A model generated the notes under the pieces. The model was not told the DNA's origin. It saw only the letters and a list, made by a program, of their open reading frames with translations, and searched no databases. Positions 1 through 7,996 of a stretch of 64,000 nt of DNA are shown here, piece by piece (position 1 is the stretch's first letter; every line of letters starts with the position of its first letter). The translations under genes were made by a program, and so were the position numbers. Source of the stretch: Mesorhizobium escarrei (GTDB lineage Bacteria > Pseudomonadota > Alphaproteobacteria > Rhizobiales > Rhizobiaceae); NCBI RefSeq assembly GCF_935825525.1, contig NZ_CAKXZT010000131.1, positions 44,198-108,197 of the forward strand, given 5' to 3'.

Positions 1-592
1 AGCCGCTGCCTTCGCGGAAGCGGACTTGCCCTACAAACGAGCCTCGAACCAAGCCGCCGATGAAGAGCAGAACCGCAAAAGCCAGAATGTAATCCTCAAA
101 CTTGCCTTTCGCCGACAAGCAACCCACCGCGATCAGAAGCGGCGGTGTTATGAAGCTGGTCGCTGCCGCGGCATATGAACTGCCGTATGTAACCGCACCA
201 GCTGAAATGCCGGCCAGAATAATCAGATGCAGCGGCGCTTGCGGTGTTGTGTAGCCAACAGTAAGGACGGCAAGAAAGGACCAGGCAAACCCTGCCAGAA
301 GAGCAAGGATGCCAAACCAGCGAAGCCGCTGCGAAATCCCTGTTAAATCGTCCTGATGCCCGGTCTCCTTTAGCTGATAACGGGCGAGTCCGAGGCGGGC
401 GGCATTTATCGCATTGACAACCAGGAACCAGATTGCGGCGGCGAAGCCTCCGCCAGAAAGGGCCTGCACCGTCAAAATCAGGGCTGACAGGATAGTGCTT
501 ATCGGCATTGACACGGAGAGACCGGCCTTCAGATCAGCAAGCTGATCTCCGAGGATTCTGGCCTCCAGCGCGTGTTGTTTCTTGGGGGCCAT
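1..592 (-). CDS. Membrane protein, N-terminal part only (possible sensor domain of a cyclic-di-GMP enzyme)
   Basis: Partial: the gene runs off the left edge, leaving about 197 residues from the ATG at 590-592. They form a short charged N-terminus (about 25 residues) and then roughly six hydrophobic segments with short loops. This resembles the integral-membrane input modules that precede GGDEF/EAL domains in many rhizobial proteins. No catalytic domain lies inside the window, so the cyclic-di-GMP link is inference from the look of the membrane part. The reading frame is open throughout. It could equally be an unrelated polytopic membrane protein. Confidence 0.5.
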   Translation of the reverse strand, partial: MAPKKQHALEARILGDQLADLKAGLSVSMPISTILSALILTVQALSGGGFAAAIWFLVVNAINAARLGLARYQLKETGHQDDLTGISQRLRWFGILALLAGFAWSFLAVLTVGYTTPQAPLHLIILAGISAGAVTYGSSYAAAATSFITPPLLIAVGCLSAKGKFEDYILAFAVLLFIGGLVRGSFVGQVRFREGSG

Positions 593-781
593 AGACCAGT
601 CGGTTCGCTTCCATGCCGCTTCGCAACGTAAGCTTATGCAAGCCCACTGAAGGACGGGTTAACTACTCAGCTTGTATCAGCCTCTGCGAGGCCTTTGTAT
701 GGATCCTCCTCATTTGTGGGATGATCGAGAACATGGATCGGCAGCATGCTGGCCCTCAGGAGCTCGGCGCCGGCTTGTTTC

Positions 782-888
782 ATGCACGTCGCGCAAAAGC
801 ATACCCTCGGGCAGTTTTGCGATAACGACATGCATCAAACAAGAACGTAAAGCGTCGCATGAATCCGTTCGAACGCGACGCGCTTTAG
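782..888. repeat. Palindromic intergenic repeat, family A copy 1
   Basis: The gene-free stretch 593-899 holds one recognisable structure. At 782-834 the ends are imperfect inverted repeats (GCACGTCG near the left, CGACATGC on the right) around a CCTCGGG-containing loop. At 850-888 a second inverted pair (AAAGCGTCGC and GCGACGCGCTTT) follows. The first half matches the element at 14909-14977. The tail ends about ten bases from the stop of the kinase gene, so it may also act as that gene's transcription end. Nothing else was seen in 593-781. Confidence 0.6.
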
Positions 889-899
889 TGCCGCGCTGC

Positions 900-2384
900 C
901 TATGTGTCAGCCGCAATCATCGCCCGCAGCCACTGTGCGATGGCGTCGAAAGCGATCGGTTTGGTCGTGTCGACGTCAAACAGCGGTCCGCGCCGCAGCG
1001 GCTCGGCGCGCTTGGCCAGTTCGGTCAGTTCGGGAATGTAGGCCGCGCCGGGATGGCCGGCGGGACGCTGGTCGAGCCGTGCGCGATAGCGCTCGGCCAG
1101 AACCTCGCCGGGAGCATGGCACCAGATCTCGGCGGTCTGCTCGACGCCGGCCCTGCGCAGGTGATCCTCGAGCACCTGGCGCGGCTGGAAGCCGAACCAG
1201 GCGTCGACGACAAATATGGTGCCCGCCGGGGCCTCGCCGACGACTGACCAGATGGACTGGTAACTGGCGCGGCCGAGCATGCGGTTGAATTCGCGATCGC
1301 CGCCGCCGAGCACTTCGAGGAACGGGTTCTTGATCGTATCGAGCGCGAGCAATGGCCAACCCATGCGCTCGGCGATGCCGCGCGAGACGGTGCTTTTGCC
1401 GCTGGCGGGGATGCCGTTGACGAGCACGGCACGCCGGCCGGGCACGGCGCGCCTGGCGCGATCGAGCCGGACGGTCGGCAAGGACACTGGCGAGGCTTGT
1501 GCAACTGGCGCCTGTGCAACTGCAGGTTGCTCGGCGAGCGCTTGCAGACCGGCGCCGATAACGCCGGCGTCGTCGCCCAGTTGCGCCGGTTCCACCGGGC
1601 ATTGGTACCACGGGGCCAGGGCAGGCGCCCTGGCAAGCGCCCGATGGGCCGCCAGGCCAAGTCCGCCGCCGAGCAGCACCAGGTCAGGGGCGAACATGGC
1701 CACGGTCGTATCGATTGCCGCACGCAGCGGCCCGGCCCAGGCTTCCAGCACGCCGCGCGCCAAGGGATCGCCACCTACATCTCGGGCAAAAAGCTGATCG
1801 ACCGAAACGTCCGGACCGAGGCCTGCCCGCGCGATGTGCCGGCCGAGTGCAGTGCCTGAGCTGGTGGTTTCAACGCAGCCGCGCCGGCCGCAGACGCACG
1901 CTTCGCCTGACATGTCGACGGTGATGTGGCCGAGCTGCCCCGCCGTCCCCCTGCCGCGGACGATCCGCCGGTCCTCGACCACGGCACCGCCAATGCCGGT
2001 TCCGATCGTGAACATGACGATGCTTTCATGGCCTCTGGCGGCGCCGAGAGCCATTTCCGTGACCAGTGCCATGTTGCAATCATTGTCGATCACCACCGGC
2101 TTGCCCGCCAGGCTTTCCAGTCGTTGCGCCAGGGAGACCGAGGCGAGGTTGACATAGCCTCCGGACAAGACCGCGCCAGACGGCGCATCGACGCGTCCGG
2201 GGACGCCGATGCCGATGGCGGCGACTGCGGGAGAATCAAGCCGGCGCACCATTTCGGCGATCCGGGACAGCACGAGTTCGGGGTCCGGCGCGCTTTTCTC
2301 GGAAATTCGGTCGAGGATTTCGCCGGTGCCGGAAATACGGGCGGCGCGCAGATTGGTGCCGCCGATATCGATTCCTATGGCCAT
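900..2384 (-). CDS. ROK-family sugar kinase fused to a P-loop (AAA_33-like) kinase domain
   Basis: This 494-residue protein carries two ATP-using domains. Residues 1-285 are a ROK sugar kinase: DIGGT phosphate loop at 6-10, likely catalytic Asp102 in IDNDCN, and the ROK zinc site His153 with Cys163, Cys165 and Cys170 in the CVCGRRGC motif. An Ala/Pro/Gln linker (about 286-312) leads to a nucleotide kinase fold with Walker A GIPASGKST at 324-332, resembling chloramphenicol phosphotransferase and zeta-type kinases. Usual ROK proteins have about 300 residues and end before this domain. The ATG at 2384 was chosen because the motif follows at once; the 38 residues that could be read upstream come from a repeat element. 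It sits 130 bp after the aldolase gene on the same strand. Known: ROK proteins phosphorylate hexoses or bind them as regulators. Inference: one protein may make two successive sugar phosphorylations. Confidence 0.88.
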   Translation of the reverse strand: MAIGIDIGGTNLRAARISGTGEILDRISEKSAPDPELVLSRIAEMVRRLDSPAVAAIGIGVPGRVDAPSGAVLSGGYVNLASVSLAQRLESLAGKPVVIDNDCNMALVTEMALGAARGHESIVMFTIGTGIGGAVVEDRRIVRGRGTAGQLGHITVDMSGEACVCGRRGCVETTSSGTALGRHIARAGLGPDVSVDQLFARDVGGDPLARGVLEAWAGPLRAAIDTTVAMFAPDLVLLGGGLGLAAHRALARAPALAPWYQCPVEPAQLGDDAGVIGAGLQALAEQPAVAQAPVAQASPVSLPTVRLDRARRAVPGRRAVLVNGIPASGKSTVSRGIAERMGWPLLALDTIKNPFLEVLGGGDREFNRMLGRASYQSIWSVVGEAPAGTIFVVDAWFGFQPRQVLEDHLRRAGVEQTAEIWCHAPGEVLAERYRARLDQRPAGHPGAAYIPELTELAKRAEPLRRGPLFDVDTTKPIAFDAIAQWLRAMIAADT

Positions 2385-2388
2385 CGAA

Positions 2389-2490
2389 CTAGAGCCTGTT
2401 CCATTTCGACTAATTCGAAATGGGGCTCTATCTTGCTGTTTGACCATGATCTTCTCCGAAAACCGGTCCCCACTTTTCGGGATCATGGTC
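2389..2490 (-). repeat. Two-hairpin intergenic repeat, family B copy 1
   Basis: An element of about 100 bp with two hairpins. The outer one has arms GACCATGATC and GATCATGGTC at 2442-2451 and 2481-2490, with CCGAAAA and TTTTCGG inside. The second, at 2389-2433, carries an inverted CCATTTCG/CGAAATGG pair. It matches 52995-53094 in the opposite orientation. It separates the aldolase gene from the kinase gene and makes a false N-terminal extension readable in front of the kinase. Confidence 0.8.
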
Positions 2491-2514
2491 AGAGGCATGA
2501 CGTCCTGTCATGTG

Positions 2515-3420
2515 CTAAGCGGCTTTCTGCCGGTAATTTCCGATCACCGCCTGAAGCTCGCGCAATCTCGACACCGCGATGGTCTTAAGCCTTTCACGCT
2601 GAATGTCACGGTCAAGCGAGATGCAGTCCTTCCACAGCGACCGGCCGGCGATGACGCCTGACGCGCCGTTCCTCATCGCGATCTCGACCTGGCCCAGGAA
2701 TGTTGCGTGGTTGACGCCGGCGGAGAGGACCGCCCATGGCACCTCGCCAGCCATGCTGCTGATCCTGGCGCAGGCTTCCGGCGTTCCGGGATAAGGAAGC
2801 TTGAGCACCTTTGCCCCGCATTCCAGCGAAATCCGGGTGCCCTCTTCGACGAGCCAGGGGATCTTGGCCGTATAGTCTTCAAGGCTTTCCCCTTCGAGCT
2901 GATAGGTCAGGAACTCGACGACGAGCAGGAGGTCCTCTTGCGCGAAATCGGCAATGCATTGGCGCAGAATGGCGACATTGTGCTCATTCGCCTCAGGCCT
3001 GTCGGCCCTGAGATAGACCATGATCTTGCCGCCGGTACCGCCGAGCTCGCGGACGCGGCGCGCGCCGATGCCGGGAACGAGGCGCGACAGGCGGTAACCG
3101 GCGGGCGAGACGTCGAAGCCCGAAGCGTCGAGGCCGATGAGCAGCGCCGTATCGCGGCTCAGCACCCCTTCATCGACGACCCGCGGCACCGCGCAGAGCG
3201 GATCGAGCAGCACGCAGGATGCCTGGCTGGCGAGGTATCGCGTGATGTCCGACTTGGTATCGCCCAGCATGTCGTTGGTGATCTTGGCCTGTTCTTCAGG
3301 GTCCGACGCAAGCAAGCTTCGCATGCCGCCGCGCTGGTCACAGGCGATGGCCATCATGGCCCCGTCCTTGCCGCATATCTGCTGGTAGCCGCGCAACTCT
3401 GCGGTCGTCATCTTTGTCAT
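2515..3420 (-). CDS. LacD/YihT-family class I aldolase (tagatose-bisphosphate or sulfofructose-phosphate type)
   Basis: 301 residues, close to the 290-325 usual for this TIM-barrel family. Visible marks are DQR at 28-30, the Schiff-base lysine in KVLKLPYP (Lys207) and the C-terminal LSAGVN...ASGVIAGRSLW block (about 232-263) that aligns with the end of LacD and YihT. Family members cleave ketose phosphates into two three-carbon units, for example tagatose 1,6-bisphosphate or 6-sulfofructose 1-phosphate. The gene is first in a minus-strand pair with the ROK/P-loop kinase and divergent from the SorC regulator, so substrate and kinase product probably match. The exact sugar cannot be read from the sequence. 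The YihT-like look leaves a sulfosugar possible, but no sulfoquinovosidase is present nearby. Confidence 0.85.
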   Translation of the reverse strand: MTKMTTAELRGYQQICGKDGAMMAIACDQRGGMRSLLASDPEEQAKITNDMLGDTKSDITRYLASQASCVLLDPLCAVPRVVDEGVLSRDTALLIGLDASGFDVSPAGYRLSRLVPGIGARRVRELGGTGGKIMVYLRADRPEANEHNVAILRQCIADFAQEDLLLVVEFLTYQLEGESLEDYTAKIPWLVEEGTRISLECGAKVLKLPYPGTPEACARISSMAGEVPWAVLSAGVNHATFLGQVEIAMRNGASGVIAGRSLWKDCISLDRDIQRERLKTIAVSRLRELQAVIGNYRQKAA

Positions 3421-3631
3421 GGGTCTTCTGTCCGATGTTGGCGCCCATTCACCAGGCGCAGATCCGTGGAAACAAGAAAGGTTCAGTTTTTACCTGCCTC
3501 TCGGCAGGAGGTTTGCCGCTTGGCTGCGCTGTCGAACCGAGAAATTGGCCTTGGCCCGCAATCTGTCGTGGAACGAGCCCACGTTGCGAGTCAGCCGGAT
3601 TTGCGCGATAACTCCCATCGGTCGATGGGTC

Positions 3632-3659
3632 TGTAACACATTGCTGAAAGGAATTGCAA
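3632..3659 (+). promoter_or_regulatory. Candidate SorC-regulator operator 1 (divergent aldolase/regulator region)
   Basis: A 28-base stretch beginning TGTAACAC, with TTGCTGAAAG in the middle and ending AATTGCAA. It recurs at 4825-4852 on the other strand with only two mismatches. It lies 43 bases before the regulator's ATG and about 210 bases upstream of the divergent aldolase start, so one site could control both directions. Assignment to the neighbouring SorC-type protein is inference from position and from the shared sequence. Confidence 0.7.
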
Positions 3660-3702
3660 GCTGCCTGCCCCTCCCGCACAAGATGCAGCAGCATCGCGGA
3701 CG

Positions 3703-4608
3703 ATGCTGCACACGGTCGCCAAACTGCACTATGAGGCTGATATGTCGCAGGTCGATATCGCGCGGCGGCTTGGCGTCTCCACCGCGACCATATCGCGCCT
3801 CCTGCAGCGGGCGAGAGCAGAGGGCATCGTGCGGATCGAAGTTCTCGATCTTGCAGCCCCCGAAGGCATCACCACGCAACTGGTCGAGGTACTCGGGCTT
3901 CGTGACGCCGCGGTCATCGAAACGCCGGCAGCCGGTGCGCTAACGGCACTCGCTGCGCCGCTCGGCGCCTTGCTCAAGCAAGCCGGACTGACGGCCGGCT
4001 CGGTCGTCGCCATTGGCTGGGGGCGAGCCATTCGCGAGGTGATCCAGGCAGGCCTGCCGCGCATTCCCGGCGTTCTTACCGTCGCCGCCACCGGCGGCAT
4101 GCAGCAGCAGGCGGCCCATTTTCAGATCAACGAGTTTGTGCGGCTCGCCGCCGAACAGTTGGGCGGGACGCCGCATTTCATACATGCGCCCTATCTGCCG
4201 TCCTCCGAATTGCGTGAGGTCTTCCTCGGTGATGCGGCCATCCGCGACAGCGTCGCGCTTTGGGACCGGACCGACGTTGCAATCGTCGGCATCGGCCTGC
4301 CCCATGCCATCAATCCGCCCGAAGCGAGCGCGGCGACGCTGAGCGAACAGGCCCTGTTTCATGCGGCGGGAGACGTCATCCGCCATTACTTTGACGCCGA
4401 AGGCACGCTCATCCCGTGGGAGGGGGAGGGCCGGATGATCGCTATGTCGCCGGCCCAGCTTCGAGCCGTCCCCCTGGTGATCGGCGTTGCCGCCTCGCCG
4501 GAGAAGGTGATGGCAATCATCGGTGCCGTCCGCGCCAGGCTTATCAACGCTCTGGTGACGGACACGAAGACGGCCCAGGCCATCCTCGAGGCTCTCTTGC
4601 CGCGTTAA
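3703..4608 (+). CDS. SorC/DeoR-type sugar-binding transcriptional regulator
   Basis: 301 residues: an N-terminal helix-turn-helix (LSQ-like segment then ARRLGVSTATISRLLQRA, about 15-40) and a C-terminal sugar-phosphate sensor domain of the SorC family, with GWGRAI near residue 105 and GIGLPHA near 193. SorC proteins bind phosphorylated sugars and control the genes for their uptake and breakdown. The ATG at 3703 leaves a shorter N-terminus than usual. An in-frame CTG at 3661, eight bases after GAAAGGA, would add 14 residues and may be the true start. The gene lies between the divergent aldolase/kinase pair and the ABC importer, and nearly identical candidate operators lie before itself and before the importer. 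Confidence 0.88.
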   Translation: MLHTVAKLHYEADMSQVDIARRLGVSTATISRLLQRARAEGIVRIEVLDLAAPEGITTQLVEVLGLRDAAVIETPAAGALTALAAPLGALLKQAGLTAGSVVAIGWGRAIREVIQAGLPRIPGVLTVAATGGMQQQAAHFQINEFVRLAAEQLGGTPHFIHAPYLPSSELREVFLGDAAIRDSVALWDRTDVAIVGIGLPHAINPPEASAATLSEQALFHAAGDVIRHYFDAEGTLIPWEGEGRMIAMSPAQLRAVPLVIGVAASPEKVMAIIGAVRARLINALVTDTKTAQAILEALLPR

Positions 4609-5105
4609 TGGTTGGCCCCGATAATTGTGGGCACGCCGATGCGTGACATCGGGCACGGCTGATCGATCCAAGACCGATGGACACCAAACCCGGCTCGCGA
4701 GCCCGCCGCCGCACGAAATCATCAGTTGTGTCGGCAAAGTGTTGGGGCAATAGTCTGCGTGAGGGCTCTGCGGAGCAGGGAGATGTTGTCCGATTGAAGG
4801 CGTTTCGATCCCGGAAATACAAGGTTGCAATTTCTTTCAGCAAAGTGTTACAACCTTGCGGCTAGGAGTGCATACGCGCCGAGCGGCGCTGTTGCTTGAA
4901 CCTTGCCGAGGCTAGTTACAGGACTGCGCATCAGGCTGGTCGGTTTCGACGGCCGATCTAACGAATGATCTAACGAATTGGGGGGAGCTCGGGAGGAGGC
5001 TGCCCATGACAGCAAGCAGGCGAAACCCGCTTCTCGCCGCCAGCACTTCACATAGCCGGGACGAATCGCAACGGCAAAATCTGCCAACATTATGAGGAGG
5101 ATGTT
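4609..5105. other. Gene-free leader of the ABC importer operon
   Basis: About 500 bases without a supported gene. It holds the second candidate operator (4825-4852) and an AGGAGG ribosome site just before the ATG at 5106. The minus-strand frame that is open from here into the next gene is an antisense shadow of the binding-protein gene. No other structure was recognised. Confidence 0.6.
4825..4852 (-). promoter_or_regulatory. Candidate SorC-regulator operator 2 (ABC importer promoter)
   Basis: Read on the minus strand it matches 3632-3659 at 26 of 28 positions. Here the core is also framed by an inverted pair, AAGGTTG at 4821-4827 and CAACCTT at 4851-4857, giving a dyad of the kind many repressors bind. 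It is about 250 bases upstream of the substrate-binding protein gene. Confidence 0.7.
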
Positions 5106-6086
5106 ATGAAGAAGATTGTTGCCGCCCTGGCGGCTCTCGCCATCTGCGCAGCGGCGCTGGTCACGCCCGCTCTGGCGCAGGACAAAAAATTCACCATTGC
5201 GCTTATTCCGGGTCTTACCACCGACGGCTTTTACATCACCATGCGCAAGGGAGCCCAGGCGGCAGCCGATGCCCTTGGCGTGACCCTGGTTTTCCAGGGC
5301 GCCCCGGATTTCAATCCGGTAACGCAAGTCCCGGTGCTTGACGCGGTCATCGCCAAGAAGCCGGACGCCATCCTGATCGCGCCGACCGACAAGGTTCAAT
5401 TGGTCGAGCCCCTGCGCAAGGCCCATGACGCCGGCATTCCGGTGATCACCGTCGACACCTTCATAGGCAGCGGCGTCTACCAGACCGGCGCCGGCGAGGC
5501 GGATTTCCCACTGTCCTATATCGCCTCGGACAACGTTCTCGGCGGCGAGATCGCCGCGCGGGCATTGGCCAAGGCCATAGGCGACAAGGGCAAGGTTTAC
5601 GTTTCGAACGTCAAGCCTGGCATTTCGACCACCGACCAGCGTGAAGAGGGTTTTAAGAAGGAGATGGCGGCCAACCATCCCGGCATCACCGTTCTCGAAA
5701 CCCAGTTCAACGACAACGACGCCAACAAGGCCGCCTCGCAACTGCAGGCTGTGTTCGCGCGCAATCCCGATCTCGTTGGGGTGTTCGGCGCAAACCTGTT
5801 CTCGGCGCTTGGCGCGGCGAATGGCGTCCAGCAGGCCGGGCAGACCGGCACCGTCAAGGTCGTGGCGTTCGACGCGCCGACCAGCATTGTCGATAACATC
5901 AACACTGGCCTTGTCGACGTGGCGATTGCCCAGCATCCCGCGGAAATCGGCTATTTCGGCGTGGTGTCGGCCTATGCCCATCTGACCGGCCAGTCGATCC
6001 CGGTTGCGATCGGCACCGGCTTTACGATCATGGACAAGGCCAACATCGCCGACCCGAACATCTCGAAGTATCTCTATTCCGAATAA
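5106..6086 (+). CDS. Periplasmic sugar-binding protein of an ABC importer (RbsB-like, Peripla_BP_4)
   Basis: 326 residues with a clear Sec signal peptide (MKKIVAALAAL...ALA, cleavage after about residue 24). The mature part has the two-lobed type I sugar-binding fold of the RbsB family: IALIPGLTTDGF at the first strand, AILIAPTDKVQL near 90, and DAPTSIVDNI near the second lobe. It would capture a sugar in the periplasm and hand it to the permease encoded next. AGGAGG stands six bases before the start. First gene of a three-gene importer operon; a candidate operator lies 250 bases upstream. Substrate unknown, presumably the sugar handled by the divergent kinase and aldolase. Confidence 0.92.
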   Translation: MKKIVAALAALAICAAALVTPALAQDKKFTIALIPGLTTDGFYITMRKGAQAAADALGVTLVFQGAPDFNPVTQVPVLDAVIAKKPDAILIAPTDKVQLVEPLRKAHDAGIPVITVDTFIGSGVYQTGAGEADFPLSYIASDNVLGGEIAARALAKAIGDKGKVYVSNVKPGISTTDQREEGFKKEMAANHPGITVLETQFNDNDANKAASQLQAVFARNPDLVGVFGANLFSALGAANGVQQAGQTGTVKVVAFDAPTSIVDNINTGLVDVAIAQHPAEIGYFGVVSAYAHLTGQSIPVAIGTGFTIMDKANIADPNISKYLYSE

Positions 6087-6182
6087 GTCCAGCCAGGCTC
6101 CTTCCGGCCTGCCGGAAGGAGCCCTGCGCCGGGTCTCTTCGACCCTGTTTGACGGAGGCCGCTCTGCGGATCGGAACCATTC

Positions 6183-7235
6183 ATGACTTCAACATCGCCG
6201 ACCGAAACGCATGTCGCTCCTCAGGCGGATCACGGTGATCCGGCCAGGAGCTGGCTCGCACGCGTCGCCGAAGGACGCGCCTGGCTGTTCCTCGCGGGCC
6301 TGATCATCTGTTTCGAGGTCTGGTCGAGGCTCTCCTTCGGCGCGACCTTCGTGCTCAACCCGTTCAACGTGCAGTCCATTGCGATATTTGCCGTGGCGCC
6401 GTTGCTGCTGGCGACCGGGCAGACCTTCGTCATCATTTCTGGAGGCATCGACCTCTCGCTGGGTTTCATCATGGGTCTCGCCGCCGTCGTCGCCGCCCAC
6501 GCCACAAATATGGCTGGCGCCGCCATGCCGGTGCCTCTGGCCATGATGCTGGGCATTCTGGCGGCCGTGATCGTCGCCGGCGTGCCTGGCGTCATCAATG
6601 GCTTGCTGATCTCGCGCCTCAGAATTCCACCCTTCATCGGCACGCTTGGCATGTTTGGCGTGGCACGCGGCGCTGCCTTCCTGCTGGCCGGCGGCACGAC
6701 AGTGCCGGTCCAGAATTCCTGGTTCGCGCTGCTTGGCAACGGCAGGTTCTACGGCGTGCCTTATCTCGTCATCATTGCCGCCGTCTTTGTCGTGGTGATG
6801 CACTACATCCTGAGCCAGACCCGGTTCGGCCAGCACAACTACGCCATCGGCGCCAATGTGCAGGCGGCGCGCCGCGCCGGCATCGACATCAGAGGCCACA
6901 TCCTGCGGCTCTACGTGCTTTCGGCGATGTGCGCCGGCCTCGGTGGCGCGCTCTATGCAGCGCGCTTCACCGCCGGCGCCGCCCAGGCCGGCGAACCCTT
7001 GCTGCTCGACAGCGTCGCAGCCGTGGTGATCGGTGGCGCCAGCCTGTTCGGTGGCTCCGGCACCATCTTCGGGACGGTCGCCGGCGCCTTGGTCATCGCG
7101 GTCATTCAATACGGGCTGGTTTTCGTCAATGTCGAGCCGTTCTGGCAGTTCATCGCCGTCGGCCTCGTCATCATCATCTCCGTCCTTATCGACCAGGCGC
7201 AGCGCCGGTTCAGTGGAGCTCGCCAGGATGAATAG
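6183..7235 (+). CDS. ABC importer permease (RbsC-like, BPD_transp_2)
   Basis: 350 residues, mostly hydrophobic, with about nine or ten membrane spans and the family mark GGIDLSLGF near residue 95 and GGASLFGGSGTIFGT near 285. It forms the inner-membrane channel for the sugar delivered by the preceding binding protein. It follows that gene after 96 bases and overlaps the ATPase gene by eight bases, so the two are probably translated together. The RbsC/FrcC class is certain; the sugar is not. Confidence 0.92.
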   Translation: MTSTSPTETHVAPQADHGDPARSWLARVAEGRAWLFLAGLIICFEVWSRLSFGATFVLNPFNVQSIAIFAVAPLLLATGQTFVIISGGIDLSLGFIMGLAAVVAAHATNMAGAAMPVPLAMMLGILAAVIVAGVPGVINGLLISRLRIPPFIGTLGMFGVARGAAFLLAGGTTVPVQNSWFALLGNGRFYGVPYLVIIAAVFVVVMHYILSQTRFGQHNYAIGANVQAARRAGIDIRGHILRLYVLSAMCAGLGGALYAARFTAGAAQAGEPLLLDSVAAVVIGGASLFGGSGTIFGTVAGALVIAVIQYGLVFVNVEPFWQFIAVGLVIIISVLIDQAQRRFSGARQDE

Positions 7236-7983
7236 TTCCGAACAAACCGCCCCGCTTCTCGAAGTCCGGCACCTTTCGAAGCATTTCGGCGCGGTGCAGG
7301 CGCTGAACGATTTCTCCATGGCCGTGCGGCCGGGCGAAGTGGTGGCGCTGGCCGGCGACAACGGCGCCGGCAAGACGACGCTGATCAAGGCGATATCGGG
7401 CGTCTTCCAGCCGACCGGCGGTGAAATTCTGCTGAGAGGGCAGCCGGTGACGTTCGCGACGCCGCAGGAGGCGCGCGAAAAAGGCATCGAGACCATCTAT
7501 CAGGATCTCGCTCTCGCCGACAATCTGTCCATCGGCGCCAATATCTTTCTCGGCCGTGAACCCATGCGCAAGGCCTTCGGATTCTTGCCGGTGCTCGACC
7601 GCAAGGCGATGGCCGTCGCCGCCAAGCAGACCATGGGGCGGCTGGATTTCCATGTCAGCCGGCTCGACGCCCCGGTCAGCAATTTCTCCGGCGGTCAACG
7701 GCAGGCCGTTGCCATCGGCCGGGCCGTCTATTGGGACGCGCAGATCCTGATCATGGACGAACCGACCGCGGCCCTCGGCGTGCCGGAGCAGCGCAAGGTC
7801 ATCTCGCTCATCCACCAGCTCAAGGCACAAGGCCGGGGCGTGATCTTCATCTCGCACAATCTGCAGGACATTTTCGCCGTTTCCGACCGCATCGTCGTGC
7901 TGCGTCGCGGCATCCAGGCCGGCGAGCGCAAGATCTCAGAAACCAACCATGACGAAGTCGTCAAGCTCATGGTTGGCGGCTAA
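7228..7983 (+). CDS. ABC importer ATPase, single-domain (FrcA-like)
   Basis: 251 residues with all ABC ATPase motifs: Walker A GDNGAGKTT, signature FSGGQRQ, Walker B ILIMDEPTAALG and the switch histidine in ISHN. Most RbsA proteins are double-length (about 500 residues); this half-size form matches the FrcA type of rhizobial fructose importers. The ATG at 7228 lies inside the end of the permease gene; longer readings upstream in the same frame are only shadows. Last gene of the importer operon. The stop codon falls inside a perfect palindrome. Confidence 0.93.
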   Translation: MNSSEQTAPLLEVRHLSKHFGAVQALNDFSMAVRPGEVVALAGDNGAGKTTLIKAISGVFQPTGGEILLRGQPVTFATPQEAREKGIETIYQDLALADNLSIGANIFLGREPMRKAFGFLPVLDRKAMAVAAKQTMGRLDFHVSRLDAPVSNFSGGQRQAVAIGRAVYWDAQILIMDEPTAALGVPEQRKVISLIHQLKAQGRGVIFISHNLQDIFAVSDRIVVLRRGIQAGERKISETNHDEVVKLMVGG

Positions 7984-7996
7984 TGCATTAGCCGCC
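7975..7996 (+). terminator. Perfect 22-base palindrome over the importer stop codon
   Basis: GGCGGCTAATG is followed directly by its exact reverse complement, with the TAA of the ATPase gene in the centre. There is no T-run, so it may be a weak terminator or an mRNA 3'-end stabiliser rather than a classical intrinsic terminator. Confidence 0.5.

Noticed and set aside
2515..3420. Assigning the aldolase as a sulfoquinovose-pathway YihT
   Set aside because: The family resemblance is real, but no sulfoquinovosidase, isomerase, sulfolactaldehyde enzyme or sulfosugar transporter is present. LacD-type substrates fit the kinase pair equally well or better.
4848..5981. Long minus-strand open frame opposite the sugar-binding protein gene
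   Set aside because: Shadow of the plus-strand gene: no family resemblance, no ribosome site, and the plus strand encodes a complete RbsB-type protein with a signal peptide.
6189..7496. Minus-strand frame opposite the ABC permease and ATPase genes
   Set aside because: Asp/His/Gly-rich antisense product with no domain; the permease and ATPase on the other strand are certain.
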